A stretch of DNA of 64,000 nt, from the NCBI GenBank assembly GCA_025355005.1, contig JANXLV010000368.1, forward strand, positions 1 through 64,000. The letters run 5' to 3'. Within the stretch, counting starts at the first letter, position 1. The number at the start of each line of letters is the position of its first letter. Under the pieces are notes generated by a model. That model saw only the letters and a list, made by a program, of their open reading frames with translations. It was not told where the DNA came from and ran no database searches. Positions 28,909 through 37,070 of this stretch are shown piece by piece. Source of the DNA: Myxococcales bacterium (GTDB lineage Bacteria; Myxococcota_A; Polyangia; Polyangiales; Polyangiaceae). Position numbers and translations under genes: made by a program.

Positions 28909-29316
28909 CGCCAGTCCCGAAATCGTCGTCAGCAGCAAAGCCGTAAGCGAAGACTCCTTTGACCTAGCAGCGAGGATCCTAGCACGGTGCCGCTGGCAAA
29001 ACCGCCCCCTGCTCATTGAGCGGGAAGGACCTGTCTTTGTCATGACTCCTCGTAAACAAAAGCTTGTGCGGCGCCCGTGCCGCGAGCCGATTCCGCGCCC
29101 GATCCCAAGCCGCCCGCCATGTTGGCAGCCACCCCCCATCCGCAGGCAGCGCGAGTAGGTGGCGATCGTGCCACGCCTCCGTCGGAGCTAACAACTCTCG
29201 GCGGAGGCTTCTCTGGAAGGCGTCCCGTGCATGGTGCACACAAGGGCTCTACATCCTGATTGGACCCGGATTTGACATCTGGTGGGGTTCGACTCCCACG
29301 CTTTCCGCGACACGCT
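28909..29316. other. Mostly non-coding stretch inside the island
   Basis: A plus-strand frame (28838-29158) crosses it but starts inside the previous gene and has no family features beyond a plausible FDLAARILARC segment. It also holds the palindrome GTGCATGGTGCAC (around 29227) and, near 29280-29300, a GGTTCGACTCCC string resembling a tRNA/tmRNA T-arm with no complete RNA around it. Confidence 0.4.
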
Positions 29317-29640
29317 CTAGTTCTTCGTCTTCACCGTCGCCAGTATCGATGCGCGCACGGCCATGGTCGGCCCATCCACCGGAGGTAGCCCCAGCACGGC
29401 GATAAACTTTCGCTTTCCGCCTTCGGTCGGATGGCTCCACGCGTACGCGCGCTTCGCCTTCGGGTGGCCGACGAGATCGAAGACCTTCACCGCGCCCTCC
29501 CATACCGTCTGGCCTTCGTGCATCTCCTTGACCTCGACGGCCTCGACGAAGCGCGCGGGCACTCCGTGCATGATCTCGACGTGCTTCGCCAGTTCGTCGG
29601 TTGAGACGTCGTCGGCGTCCCTTGTTCCAGTCGGATCCAC
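29317..29640 (-). CDS. Small uncharacterised protein, 107 residues
   Basis: GTG start two bases after the stop of the next gene upstream. The body (FVEAVEVKEMHEGQTVWEG then VKVFDLVGHPKAKRAYAWSH) looks like a compact beta-rich domain with good coding character. No family recognised. Pairs with the 29643 gene in a two-gene unit at the right end of the island, transcribed inwards. Confidence 0.6.
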   Translation of the reverse strand: MDPTGTRDADDVSTDELAKHVEIMHGVPARFVEAVEVKEMHEGQTVWEGAVKVFDLVGHPKAKRAYAWSHPTEGGKRKFIAVLGLPPVDGPTMAVRASILATVKTKN

Positions 29641-29642
29641 GG

Positions 29643-29852
29643 CTAGATCAGCCCCTTTCCCTTCGGCACGATGTCCTGACTTACGACGTCCTTAAAGTCC
29701 TTCGTTTGCTTGTCGAGCCGTTCTTTCCATCCGGCTTCGATCCATGCAACCAATTGGCGGCGAGCAGCGACGTTGCATGCTCCGCAGATGCAATCGCAAT
29801 CCTTGCTGTCCGCACATCCAGAGCCAGCTGCTGCGCAATGCTGTTGGGCCAT
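29643..29852 (-). CDS. Small Cys-rich protein, 69 residues
   Basis: Six Cys in the first 30 residues (C-x-A-x3-G-C... CDCICGAC), suggesting a metal site, followed by an amphipathic basic-acidic helix (WIEAGWKERLDKQTKDFKD). Begins 40 bases inside the right inverted repeat and is followed after two bases by the 107-residue gene. No family recognised. Confidence 0.55.
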   Translation of the reverse strand: MAQQHCAAAGSGCADSKDCDCICGACNVAARRQLVAWIEAGWKERLDKQTKDFKDVVSQDIVPKGKGLI

Positions 29853-29892
29853 GGGTAGAGGCTAGCGCGATTCGCGTGACGCGTCGCGCGAT

Positions 29893-29929
29893 CGGAAATC
29901 CAATTCCGGCCACTACCAATCTATTTCCG
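29893..29929. repeat. Right 37-bp inverted repeat of island
   Basis: Reverse complement of the left copy with four differences (positions 8, 9, 30 and 32 of 37). It ends 28 bases before the stop of the frameshifted lipoprotein gene. Confidence 0.85.
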
Positions 29930-29957
29930 ACTCGCGTCGCGCGTTCGGAAGTTCGCT

Positions 29958-30754
29958 TCACCAGTGGAGGACGTGCGTGTCGTCCGGGCTGCCGCAGCCC
30001 GTGGTTTCTTCGCTGTCGCGGACGCGTTGTCGGACCGACACGGCGACGACGCGCGCTTCGGGTGAGATGTGGACCTTTGCGAGCTCCGCCGTGAACGTGC
30101 AGGTGGACGAGCTCATCGAGTCGGGGAGGATGTCCGGCTTCTTCCACGTGGACGTGTCGAAGGTCGTGGTGGGACCGCCCTTCTGCGCGAGGGTCGCGTG
30201 CGTGCCGTCCAGACTGAAGCGATAGACACCTTGTACGAACGCGTTTGGTCCGGTGGGCGTCGCCGGCTGCATCGGCGTCCACGGCTCGTGGGCGAGCAGC
30301 GCGTGCAGAGCGGTCGCGCGTTTTTCGATCGCTGGGCGTGCGGCGCTGTCGTCGGCGGAGCCAAGCGCGTAGCCGTCGAAGCCGACGAGCTGCTGCGCCA
30401 CGGAGTCGTCGCTCACGCGCCGGACGTAGATTGCGTCGTTCGGGTACGCGCGCTGGTCCGCGTCGTGCTCCACAACCATGAGGACCTGCGCGCCGTCGGC
30501 GGAGATCGCCGGCAAGCCCGCTGCCTCGAGCGACCACTTGTGAGCGTCACTGCCTGGCGTTCGCAGGTCGATCGTGGGCCGCGCCGCGGACCCTGCACCG
30601 CTGGCAGACGCGTCAGCCGTGGCCGCGGGCAATGAAAGCGCGGACGCCAGCGCCGCCGGGGTCGCGTCGGGCCGCGTGGCGCTCGGATCGGGAGTCGCAC
30701 GCGAGCGCGAACAGCCAACCGGAGCACGAGGAGGAGCAAAGAGCGACGAACCAC
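29958..30754 (-). pseudogene. Lipoprotein gene with frameshift in the signal peptide
   Basis: A GTG at 30754, preceded by GAGGAG and seven bases after the MATE stop, opens a clear signal peptide (VVRRSLLLLVLRLA). The rest of the protein (CSRSRATPD..., then a WSLEAAGLPAISADGAQVL propeller-like domain to 29958) continues in another frame from 30713. Adding one base (or four) near 30714 would join the two into a standard lipoprotein of about 265 residues. Either a real inactivating indel or a sequencing error; alternatively translation starts at TTG 30632 without export. Confidence 0.6.
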
Positions 30755-30762
30755 GCGAGCAG

Positions 30763-32235
30763 TCAGCTCCTCGTCGCGGGCGTTTTGGCGAACATGGATG
30801 CGCTTCGCCACTTCCCGAAGCGGTAGTACGCCGTCGACATGGTCATCGACGCGAAGGACGCGACGGGGAAGCTCCACCAGATGGCGTCCACGCCCAGGCG
30901 TTCACGCATGAACACCGCGAATGGGATGCGCAGAAGCCAGAGCGAGACGAACAGGATGAGCACAGGCGGCAAGACCGCGCCCGTGGACCGGACCACACCC
31001 GAGAGCACCATGGACACGCCGAAGAGCGAGAACGACCACACGACGATCGTGTTGATGTGCTCACCGATCACCATGGAGGCGGGTGTGGTGAGGAAGAGCC
31101 CGAGCGCCTGGTGACTGGCGCTGTAGACGATGGCTGCCAGCACCCCCGTCATGAGCAAGTTGTAGAGTACACCTGTCAGCGCGATGCGGCCGAGGCGGTC
31201 CTTGCGGCCCGCGCCCACGTTCTGCGCCGCCATGGAGGACGCGGCCATGCCGATCGCCATCGCGGGCATCTGGATGTAGTTCCAGAGCTGAAGCGACGCG
31301 CCGAACGCGGCCGACGTGTCCGAGCCATACGCGTTGACCATGCTGATCATCGCGATCGCGGAGCCGGACATGAGCACCATCTGCAGGCCCATCGGCACGC
31401 CCTTCACGATGAGCGCGCGCAGAATGGTCCGGTCGATCCGCAGGTATCCGAGCTCTTCGCCGCGCAGACAGAGGAAGTGATCGCGGCGATAGAGCGTGAC
31501 CAGCAGCGCGACGAGCGCGATGGCGTTCGCAATGAGCGTGGCGCCCGCCGCGCCCGCGATGCCGAACCTGGGCACCGGGCCCCACCCGAACATGAGGAGC
31601 GGGTTCAGCGCTACGTCCAGCCCCACCGAGACGAGCGAGAAGATGAGCGGCGTCTTCGCGTCGCCCGCGCCGCGCAGCATCATCGTGGTGAACGCAAACG
31701 CGAAGATGAGCGGCACTGCCAGGAAGATGACGCGCATGTACGCGATCGCGAAGGGCAGCGCGTCCGCTGGCGTGTGCATCTTCCCGAGCAGCTGCGGTGA
31801 GAACAGGTAGCCGAGGATGGAGATGACCACCGCAGTGCCGACGAAGAACGTGGCGCTCGTCCCCACGACCCGCTTTGCCTGATCCAGGTTCTTCGCCCCG
31901 ACGGCCTGCCCCACGAGGATGGTCCCCGCCATGCCCACGCCGAAGATGCTCCCGATCAGGAAGAAGAGGATCGTGTTCGCATTCGACGTGGCCGTGAGCG
32001 CAGCGCCGCCCATGTAGCGGCCGACCCAGATCGAGTTGATGGAGCCGTTGAGCGACTGAAGCACGTTGCCGAACAAGATCGGCAACGCAAACACGAAGAG
32101 CGCCTTGCCGATCGCCCCCTCCGTCAGCGCGTTGTAGCGAAGGGGAGAGGCCGCTGCTGAAGCAGCCTCCGCGGGCAGAGCCCCCTTCGGTTCTTCCGAA
32201 CCCGTGGCCACGGATGTTTCGAGCGCTTCCGCCAT
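30763..32235 (-). CDS. MATE-family multidrug/Na+ antiporter
   Basis: 490 residues with about twelve membrane helices and the two-fold MATE pattern: LPILFGNVLQSLNGSINSIWVGR opens the first half, and the second half begins after a loop near residue 245. Known role: export of cationic drugs or metabolites driven by Na+ or H+ gradients. A 40-residue Ala/Glu-rich cytoplasmic N-terminus precedes the first helix. The frameshifted lipoprotein follows after eight bases. A TGYANNNTRCA motif is at 31161. Confidence 0.9.
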   Translation of the reverse strand: MAEALETSVATGSEEPKGALPAEAASAAASPLRYNALTEGAIGKALFVFALPILFGNVLQSLNGSINSIWVGRYMGGAALTATSNANTILFFLIGSIFGVGMAGTILVGQAVGAKNLDQAKRVVGTSATFFVGTAVVISILGYLFSPQLLGKMHTPADALPFAIAYMRVIFLAVPLIFAFAFTTMMLRGAGDAKTPLIFSLVSVGLDVALNPLLMFGWGPVPRFGIAGAAGATLIANAIALVALLVTLYRRDHFLCLRGEELGYLRIDRTILRALIVKGVPMGLQMVLMSGSAIAMISMVNAYGSDTSAAFGASLQLWNYIQMPAMAIGMAASSMAAQNVGAGRKDRLGRIALTGVLYNLLMTGVLAAIVYSASHQALGLFLTTPASMVIGEHINTIVVWSFSLFGVSMVLSGVVRSTGAVLPPVLILFVSLWLLRIPFAVFMRERLGVDAIWWSFPVASFASMTMSTAYYRFGKWRSASMFAKTPATRS

Positions 32236-32310
32236 CGAGAGAATGATGTAGGACCTGGTCAGGCGCCTGTCAATATTGTCCGGGTAAAAATCTCGAAGCA
32301 GGGAAAAAAT

Positions 32311-32357
32311 AGGTCGAGGTCGAGGTCGAAGTCGAAGTCGAAGTCGAAGTCGAAGTC
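32311..32357. repeat. Hexanucleotide repeat directly after a stop codon
   Basis: Eight imperfect copies of a GACTTC/GACCTC unit on the minus strand, starting two bases after the stop of the PLP-enzyme gene. Same unit and same orientation relative to the gene as at 22527-22608. Confidence 0.85.
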
Positions 32358-32359
32358 CG

Positions 32360-33688
32360 TCAGGGCATGTTGTCGAGGCCGTCCATGAAGTCGATCAGCA
32401 TGCTTCCGACGGCTGCGCGATCCGGCGCGGCTCCGAGCATGCCGTACATCGCGGCTGACCCCTCCGGCGCTGGCTTCGTCTCCGCGAGCTCCTGGACGGC
32501 CGCTGCCAGGTCCGCGAGGAACGCGTCCTTGATGACGGAGTGCGCGGCGGTCACCATCATGTGCAGGCACGGCGGGCGCTGCTGGCGATCGAGCTTGTAG
32601 CCCTTCTTATCCATCAGGTCCGCGAGCTGGTACACGTCCACGCGATCCGAATCGAACGCGAACACGCTCGCGTCTGGATTGCCGACGATCCGGAGACCCG
32701 GGATCGCGTCGATGCCCTTGCGGAGCGCGTCCGTCGTCTCCATCGTCTCCCTTGCGAGGCGCTCGTAGCCGGACTGCCCCAGGTACTTCATCACCGCCCA
32801 CGCCGCTGCGATCGCGCCGCCGGGACGCGTGCCCGTCATGCTCGGCGACGCATAGAGCCCGCCCGGCCAGTCCGCGTAGGAGAAGTACTGGAAGCGACGT
32901 AGCTCACGCGTCGCGTACATGATGACGCTCGCGCCCTTCGCGGCGTAGCCGTACTTGTGGATGTCCGCCGAGATGGACGTGACGCCAGGCACGCGGAAGT
33001 CGAACAGCGGAAGCTTTCGTCCGATGCCCTCGAAGAACGGGAGAAGGAATCCGCCGAGACACGCGTCGACGTGACAGAGGATAGAGCGCTCCTTCGCGAT
33101 GGCCGCGAGCTCCGTGATCGGATCCACCACGCCCTGCGGATATTGAGGCGCGGACCCCAGGATGAGGATCGTGTTGTCGTTCACGAGCTTCTTCGCCGCT
33201 TCGACGTCCGCGCGGTGGTCCGCGGTCAGAGGGATGTGCACGGCCGCGACGTCGAAGTAATGTGCCGCTTTTTCCAGCGCGGGATGAGCAGACAGCGGGA
33301 TCAACATCTCGGGCGCCTTCACGTGCGGGCGCGTCTTGCGCTGCCACTCGCGCGCGGTCTTCACCGCCATCAGCAGGCTCTCGCTTCCGCCGGACGTCAT
33401 GCTTCCCGCCGCCGTCTCCGGCGCGTGCATCATGGAGAGAGACATCTGCACGACGTCGCGCTCGAAGCGCCGAAGGCTGGGGAACGCCATCGGGTTCAGC
33501 CCGTTCTCGGAGAAGAAGCGCATGTACGCCTCCTTCGCGACGGCAAGGATGTCCTCGCCTGCGAAGTAGACCAGGCTCCACGTCTTCGCGTGCTTCCAGT
33601 CCGCGTCCTCCGCGCGAAGCTCCTCCATGGTGGAGAACACGCGCGCCTTGTCCATGCCGGTCTCTGGCAAACGCAACATCGTCGACAT
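32360..33688 (-). CDS. PLP-dependent lyase, sphingosine-1-phosphate-lyase-like (group II decarboxylase fold)
   Basis: 442 residues. MTSGGSESLLMA at about 97 (PLP phosphate binding), HVDACLGG with Asp208, and SADIHKYGYAAKG with Lys245 as the Schiff-base lysine are diagnostic of group II PLP decarboxylases, and the HVDACLGGFLLPF and DIHKYGYA forms point to the S1P-lyase branch. That enzyme cleaves phosphorylated long-chain bases into aldehyde and phosphoethanolamine; myxobacteria are known to make sphingolipids, so the reaction is plausible here. Follows a beta-barrel and a lipoprotein gene (39-nt gap). Confidence 0.85.
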   Translation of the reverse strand: MSTMLRLPETGMDKARVFSTMEELRAEDADWKHAKTWSLVYFAGEDILAVAKEAYMRFFSENGLNPMAFPSLRRFERDVVQMSLSMMHAPETAAGSMTSGGSESLLMAVKTAREWQRKTRPHVKAPEMLIPLSAHPALEKAAHYFDVAAVHIPLTADHRADVEAAKKLVNDNTILILGSAPQYPQGVVDPITELAAIAKERSILCHVDACLGGFLLPFFEGIGRKLPLFDFRVPGVTSISADIHKYGYAAKGASVIMYATRELRRFQYFSYADWPGGLYASPSMTGTRPGGAIAAAWAVMKYLGQSGYERLARETMETTDALRKGIDAIPGLRIVGNPDASVFAFDSDRVDVYQLADLMDKKGYKLDRQQRPPCLHMMVTAAHSVIKDAFLADLAAAVQELAETKPAPEGSAAMYGMLGAAPDRAAVGSMLIDFMDGLDNMP

Positions 33689-33727
33689 GGGAAACTCCGT
33701 CTCTGCTGGCTGACTACTGCTGGCTGA

Positions 33728-34807
33728 CTACTGGGAAGCGGGCGGCGGCGGAGGCACGCCGGGTGGCGCGCTCTTCGGATCGATCGCACGCAGATTGATG
33801 GTGCCGCTGCCTGGACCGAGCGGGCCAGCGCCAAGCAACACCTGGTCGCCGGTCACGCTGCCGGACGCGCGCAGCAAGCCGGATTTGTCCTTCTCGAATG
33901 CGGCGGTCATGACCAGCGCCTCGATCGTCACGGCCGGGCTCGTCACGACCATGGTCGCGGGCGCGCTGAGGAACGCGGCAGTGCCGTCAGGTTGATCCTC
34001 GATGCAGCCGGTGACGGTGAACGAGTAGCCCGTGGGCGGTGTGACGTTCGGGAGGTAGTCCGGATACTCGTCCACGGAGCCCGCGCGCTGTGACGGCGCG
34101 ACGCACGCAGGCGAAGGCAGCAGCCGGCAGACCTGCGAGGAGCTGCACGAGCTGGGGCACATCTGCTGCGTGTTCCGATCCGCGTTCGTGAACTGCCCCC
34201 GGAAGAGGCCGGTCGCCGGATCGATCAGGAGATCGCCATAGAGCTGCACCTGCGCTCCCACCGGCTTCTCCACCTCGAGCAGGGCGAAGTAGACGCCGTT
34301 CGGCACCAGCTTCGTGCCCTTGCCGTTTTTGCACGAGAAGTCGTAGCCGAAGAGGACGCGGTGCCTGACGCGCGTGTCCTCGCCGTGCGTGCTCTTGAGC
34401 CCGGGCTCCACCACGAGCGCGAGCTTCGTGCCGACGGGCATGCGCGCGAGCGGCGTGATCACGAACTGCGTGGCGTCGTCGGACAGCGCGCTGTGTCCGC
34501 CGGTCTCGATGCCAGCATCGGGATCGTACGCGTAGATCGGCTTGAGCGGCACGGAGTCGTCGCCGCGCTCGTCCGACAGATTGCCTACGTCGTCGGCTTC
34601 GTACCGCACGATCGAGACCTTCAGCGTGTCGGGCTGGATCGGCTTTCCGAAGTCCAGGACGATCGGCGCGCCCGGATCATGGAGCACGCCCTGCTCAAGC
34701 CCGTCGATGTCGATCGACGGCGGTGCGTGGTACGTGTCGCAGCCCGCCTGCGCCGCGATGACGACGAGGGAACAGAAGAGGGCGAGGAGAGGGAGGAAGG
34801 TGCGCAT
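33728..34807 (-). CDS. Lipoprotein with Ig-like and Cys-rich regions
   Basis: 359 residues; signal peptide with lipobox AQAGC near 22. The first part (ILDFGKPIQPDTLKVSI) resembles bacterial Ig-like repeats of the kind found in myxobacterial surface lipoproteins; a Cys-rich segment follows (MCPSSCSSSQVCRLL). C-terminal Pro run. ATG at 34807 overlaps the beta-barrel stop by one base (TGATG), so the two are coupled. Confidence 0.75.
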   Translation of the reverse strand: MRTFLPLLALFCSLVVIAAQAGCDTYHAPPSIDIDGLEQGVLHDPGAPIVLDFGKPIQPDTLKVSIVRYEADDVGNLSDERGDDSVPLKPIYAYDPDAGIETGGHSALSDDATQFVITPLARMPVGTKLALVVEPGLKSTHGEDTRVRHRVLFGYDFSCKNGKGTKLVPNGVYFALLEVEKPVGAQVQLYGDLLIDPATGLFRGQFTNADRNTQQMCPSSCSSSQVCRLLPSPACVAPSQRAGSVDEYPDYLPNVTPPTGYSFTVTGCIEDQPDGTAAFLSAPATMVVTSPAVTIEALVMTAAFEKDKSGLLRASGSVTGDQVLLGAGPLGPGSGTINLRAIDPKSAPPGVPPPPPASQ

Positions 34808-36447
34808 CAGAAGAAGAAGGTGGTCCTCCCTTGAACCATCACGCTGCGCGCGGCATAGCCGTCCTGATCTTCGAGCGCGCTGCCGGGGAACAGCATGGCG
34901 CCCTCGAGATCGAAGATGAAGTGCTCGTACGCGCGGTACGAGATGCGGGCATCGAGCTCCGTGCCGTAGTACGAGCCCGGCTTGCCGCCTGCAAAGTTCA
35001 CGTTGTGGATCGTTCCGTCCACATGGCGCTGCTGCGATGCGATCGGATCGATCACGGGCGCCGGCGCCCATGCCATGAGCACGCCACCACGCAAAAGCAG
35101 GTCGTTCGTGATGCGCAGATCCGCCTGCGGGAAGATCGCGAAGGCGTCCGTGAATGCGCCGCGCGTGTCGATCGCCTCCGCCGGGATCGTCGGCGCCTTC
35201 AGGTTCGTGAGGACGCTGGCAGCGGCCGCTGCGGCGCGCGCGCTCTGGTACGCGAGCGTGTGCTTGAACATGAGCAGGCCCACGTTCGTGTCGTCGGCGA
35301 AGCGGAACTGCGTGAGCGGCGTGGACACGCGCGGGTCCGAGTCACCGGATGCGTAGTCGAGCTCAAGGTACGCGCCCCACTTCGGGCGGTCGTAGCGAAT
35401 GACCTCGCGAAAGCCGAACTGCTGGATCGTCTGGCTCGTGGGCGGATCGTTCGTGACCACGCGAAACGACTCCGAGACCTCGCGCGTGTGGCCAAGCAGC
35501 CCCGTGCCGTCCACGCCCACGTAGAAGTCGCCGATGCGCCCCGTGAGTCGACCGCCGATCGCGTTGACCGCGGTGTCGTTGTGCACGTCCCACCGGTACG
35601 TGTGGAAGAGCCGCGCCTCGAGCTGCTTCACGCCGCCCGCTTCTGGCTGGAGATACCGCATGGCAGTGATCCACTCGTGCACGTCGTCGCCGAGGCGCAG
35701 CGGATCGTCGGTGACGAGCTGGTCGTAGGCGAGGATCAGGAAGAGGCCGCGGCTGTCCGATGTGTCCTTGTCGCCGCTGAATGCCTCGAGTGGCTTCGTC
35801 GCGAACATGATGCGATCGGCTGTATTTCCCCGGTTTGCGAAGCCGAAGCGGTTGCGACGACCGTCGCCGTCGTTCACGGACGTCGCCATGCCCTCCGTGA
35901 AAGGCTGACGGCCCACGCGGAAGAGACCGATGGGCGTGAGCACCTCGCCGTAGAGACGGCGCACGAAGAAGTAGTTCGCATCGCACAGGCCAAGCGTGTA
36001 CGAGGCCGCGTCGGCGGAGCTGGTGCCAGGGATCTGCTTCACGCACGTTCGCGCCGCGTTCACGTTGTTCGCGTTCACGTTCGCGCCGCTCACGGGCTCC
36101 GGCGCGCTGCCCAGGTTGCCGTTGTCGCCCCAGAGCGCGCCGTCGAGCACGTCGACGGACGTCGTGAGCTTCACCTTGTCTTGCCAGTCCACCGCTGCGT
36201 CGAGGCGAAGGCGGTGGGTGATGTCGAACTCCTTGTTCTCGTTCTCCGCCGCGAGCGCGAGCGGGTTCACGTAGAGCAGGTTCGCGCGATATTCGGCGGC
36301 GCCGCGGAAGCCGTAGTCGCCGATGGTGATGCGGGACGGCGGCGTGATGGGGTCCGAGTCGCTCCACGGCTCGGGCGTGGCAGCGCTCGCCACGCGCGTG
36401 AGCATGAGCAGCGCGGGGAGCGTGAGGAAGAGTGCGCGACCAGACAC
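34807..36447 (-). CDS. Outer-membrane beta-barrel protein
   Basis: 546 residues with a Sec signal peptide (cleavage likely after ASA near 23), alternating aromatic-polar strands throughout and a C-terminal TFFF, the classic last barrel strand ending in Phe. An N-terminal ITIGDYGFRGAAEYR strand and RVGRQPFTEGM are reminiscent of alginate-export/porin-like barrels. Substrate unknown. First gene of a likely operon with the lipoprotein and the PLP enzyme. Confidence 0.8.
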   Translation of the reverse strand: MSGRALFLTLPALLMLTRVASAATPEPWSDSDPITPPSRITIGDYGFRGAAEYRANLLYVNPLALAAENENKEFDITHRLRLDAAVDWQDKVKLTTSVDVLDGALWGDNGNLGSAPEPVSGANVNANNVNAARTCVKQIPGTSSADAASYTLGLCDANYFFVRRLYGEVLTPIGLFRVGRQPFTEGMATSVNDGDGRRNRFGFANRGNTADRIMFATKPLEAFSGDKDTSDSRGLFLILAYDQLVTDDPLRLGDDVHEWITAMRYLQPEAGGVKQLEARLFHTYRWDVHNDTAVNAIGGRLTGRIGDFYVGVDGTGLLGHTREVSESFRVVTNDPPTSQTIQQFGFREVIRYDRPKWGAYLELDYASGDSDPRVSTPLTQFRFADDTNVGLLMFKHTLAYQSARAAAAAASVLTNLKAPTIPAEAIDTRGAFTDAFAIFPQADLRITNDLLLRGGVLMAWAPAPVIDPIASQQRHVDGTIHNVNFAGGKPGSYYGTELDARISYRAYEHFIFDLEGAMLFPGSALEDQDGYAARSVMVQGRTTFFF

Positions 36448-36631
36448 GCGCCGACTGTAGCTCAGTGCTCGCCCCGCGCTTGTCTCAACCGTCTACAAGC
36501 GCCGAGACCCTCGCCACGCCGAACGGCACGTGTCCACGAGGAAAAGTATCGCTCCCAGCAGGCACACGGTCTCTGCTACCCCCACGCGCCCCGCGGCCCC
36601 CGCAATGACCGGGTGTGGCCGCATCAAGATT
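36448..36631. other. Intergenic region, no gene seen
   Basis: 184 bases between the beta-barrel start and the NUDIX stop. It must carry the promoter of the beta-barrel operon, but no clear boxes are visible. Confidence 0.4.
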
Positions 36632-37066
36632 TCATAAAAGCCCTGCGCGCACCTTCGCGAGCACTGCGACGTCTGCGGGCGGGAACTCCTCGTCGCGCAG
36701 GTCTGCGGGCGCCGCCCAGCGGATCTCCGCAACGTCGAGCGCGGATGGCGCGGGGCTTCCAGCCCTTCTTGTCGCCGTGAAGAAGAGGAGCAGCACCGAC
36801 TTCTGCGCGTCTGCGTAGTGGTGGAAGGTGCACTCGACGATGTCGCCCACCGTGACGTCGATTCCGAGCTCCTCGCGCAGCTCCCGCACGAGCGCGTCAC
36901 GCGGATCTTCGCCCGCCTCCACCTTGCCGCCGGGAAACTCCCACGCGCCCGCGAGATGCCCGCCCGCCTTGCGACGCGACAGGAGCACGCGCCCGTCCTC
37001 GATGACGATCCCGGCAGACACCAGCACCGTCTTCGCAGCGGGGTAGGGGCCTGCGCTCATGCTCAC
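36632..37066 (-). CDS. NUDIX hydrolase, MutT-like
   Basis: 144 residues with a complete NUDIX box, GGKVEAGEDPRDALVRELREELGI (split: G-x5-E at 45-51, REL-x-EE near 62-67). WEFPGGK before it and the size are typical of MutT-type 8-oxo-dGTP pyrophosphatases; other (d)NTP substrates are possible. Starts four bases after the methyltransferase stop, as the last gene of a four-gene operon. Confidence 0.85.
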   Translation of the reverse strand: MSMSAGPYPAAKTVLVSAGIVIEDGRVLLSRRKAGGHLAGAWEFPGGKVEAGEDPRDALVRELREELGIDVTVGDIVECTFHHYADAQKSVLLLFFTATRRAGSPAPSALDVAEIRWAAPADLRDEEFPPADVAVLAKVRAGLL

Positions 37067-37070
37067 GCAC

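Larger units (their letters stand above)
24875..29929. mobile_element. Accessory island bounded by inverted 37-bp repeats
   Basis: A 37-bp sequence at 24875-24911 recurs inverted at 29893-29929 (33 of 37 positions equal; the central 20 identical). Between them lie an IS1-like transposase, a ribbon-helix-helix protein and several small or uncharacterised genes, in DNA visibly richer in A/T than either flank. Outside lie ordinary envelope genes. The flanks share only a possible 2-bp match (AC), so no clear target-site duplication is seen. The ends do not look like IS1 ends. It may be a transposon, a recombination-bounded island, or two unrelated copies of a small repeat. Confidence 0.6.

Noticed and set aside
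28838..29158. Possible 106-residue protein overlapping the winged-helix gene
   Set aside because: Starts inside the previous gene with no ribosome binding site; the Pro/Arg tail looks like random sequence.
29201..29308. Possible tRNA or tmRNA ending near 29308
   Set aside because: GTGGGGTTCGACTCCCAC looks like a T-arm and GCGGAGG/TTTCCGC could pair as an acceptor stem with wobble, but the span of 108 bases has no D-arm or anticodon arm and the T-loop would be eight bases.
34831..36780. 649-codon plus-strand frame
   Set aside because: Antisense to the beta-barrel gene, no recognisable features.
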